A stretch of 64,000 nucleotides of DNA from Anthostomella pinea (lineage: Eukaryota; Ascomycota; Sordariomycetes; Xylariales; Xylariaceae), in NCBI GenBank assembly GCA_963556695.1, contig CAUWAG010000003.1, positions 3,224,001-3,288,000 on the forward strand, in the 5' to 3' direction. Shown here one piece after another: positions 63,372-64,000 of this stretch (positions are counted from its first letter, which is position 1; every line of letters begins with the position of its first letter). Under the pieces are notes generated by a model. The model was not told the DNA's origin, made no database searches, and worked only from the letters and a program-made list of their open reading frames with translations. A program made the translations under genes and the position numbers.

Positions 63372-64000
63372 CAGCGTTCACCTGCTTCTGACACCCTTGG
63401 TCAGGCGCAACAGCAGTGTATGTATTGGCTCCTGGCATATTTGCTGCTCTGGTTCCACTGCCTGACGAGCATTGGCTATCGCATCTTAGCCCACTTCATG
63501 GTCCAGTCGGAACGGCATTGCACCACACCGCATCTTAGGCCACTCGGCTCTGGTGGCACGAACTACCCCTAAATCTTAATGATGACCACCATTGGTCTCA
63601 TGTTTGCGCTCCGAGAGACGGAGTGAAATGGTGGCGGTAGTGCAGGTTGATTATCAGAACCTAATCAACCAATTCTGAGGCTTTTTTACCTGCGGGTTAG
63701 TAGGTAGCTATGGGCTTCTCTTTGCGAGACAGCTAGATACACCATAGTCTAGAGCCTCTCAATATCATAAAAATACCCCCAACTGAGACCGGCTCTTGAC
63801 TTGCCAGATGGGCGCTGCCTTGTTTTTGCATGCGCTTCGGACAAATGTTGCTTATACTGTAGGCCATTCGGTTTCTCTATTGCGAATCCTCTATCATCTA
63901 CCGCAGTTGACATCAGAAATATGGTAGAACATGTACGAGGTCAGGAGGGTCCCTGAGTGTGCTAACCCTGCCCTGCCCAGCCCAGCCCAGAGCCTGCCTG
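63372..64000. other. 3' flank of eIF4E and intergenic
   Basis: No gene recognised. It ends in a short CCCAG tandem (63968-63987). Confidence 0.4.

Noticed and set aside
1..64000. CRISPR array, operons or bacterial mobile elements
   Set aside because: Introns, tRNA intron and gene families are eukaryotic. No regularly spaced short repeats were seen.

Overview
The window looks like nuclear DNA of a filamentous ascomycete (Pezizomycotina). The evidence is short introns (about 46-100 bp) with GTRNGT donors, a tRNA-Leu with a 20-nt intron next to the anticodon, and typical fungal families: Zn2Cys6 and bZIP regulators, an HFDxDPxN-type kinase, BTB proteins, a SYLF protein, a CYP fragment and small secreted proteins. 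Fungal-type transposons are also present. I cannot name the species.

Layout. 1-10 kb is a repeat-rich, decayed block. It holds a LINE remnant split by a MITE, a 563-bp terminal-inverted-repeat element, two small unknown genes, a dead pogo/Fot1-type transposon, a kinase gene with every splice site intact but two nonsense codons, and a BTB relic. 10-15 kb carries a six-cysteine secreted protein, a tandem duplication of the 5' part of a C2H2 gene whose upstream copy was hit by a truncated SINE, a minisatellite and a 55-residue ORF. 15.8-36.6 kb is the gene-rich core: a 1265-aa BRCT protein, a small Cys protein, a BTB protein, an Ala/Thr-rich secreted protein, RNase P subunit Rpp1, a zinc-ribbon protein, a LigD-type 3'-phosphoesterase protein, tRNA-Leu(CAG), a SprT-like protease with an in-frame TAG, a deaminase and an unknown protein. 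37.5-38.05 kb is a complete tRNA-headed SINE with 14-bp target duplications. 41-49 kb has a bZIP factor, an enoyl-reductase-like MDR enzyme divergent from a Zn2Cys6 regulator, a SYLF protein and a short unknown protein. 49.6-61 kb mixes small secreted proteins, two further MITE copies, a DEDDh (GFD2-like) pseudogene containing a 28-nt poly-C run, a seven-beta-strand methyltransferase, a 2OG-Fe(II) oxygenase, a P450 with only its 5' half, and unidentified decayed coding fragments. The window closes with eIF4E.

There is no operon logic. The only likely regulator-target pair is the reductase and Zn2Cys6 factor sharing a 392-bp promoter. The recurring theme is decay by C-to-T type changes (TAG/TAA where CAG/CAA is expected) plus non-autonomous elements: a new-looking SINE, a 210-bp TA-flanked MITE family and a 563-bp TIR element.

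All protein family calls are from motif recognition by eye. No database search was run.
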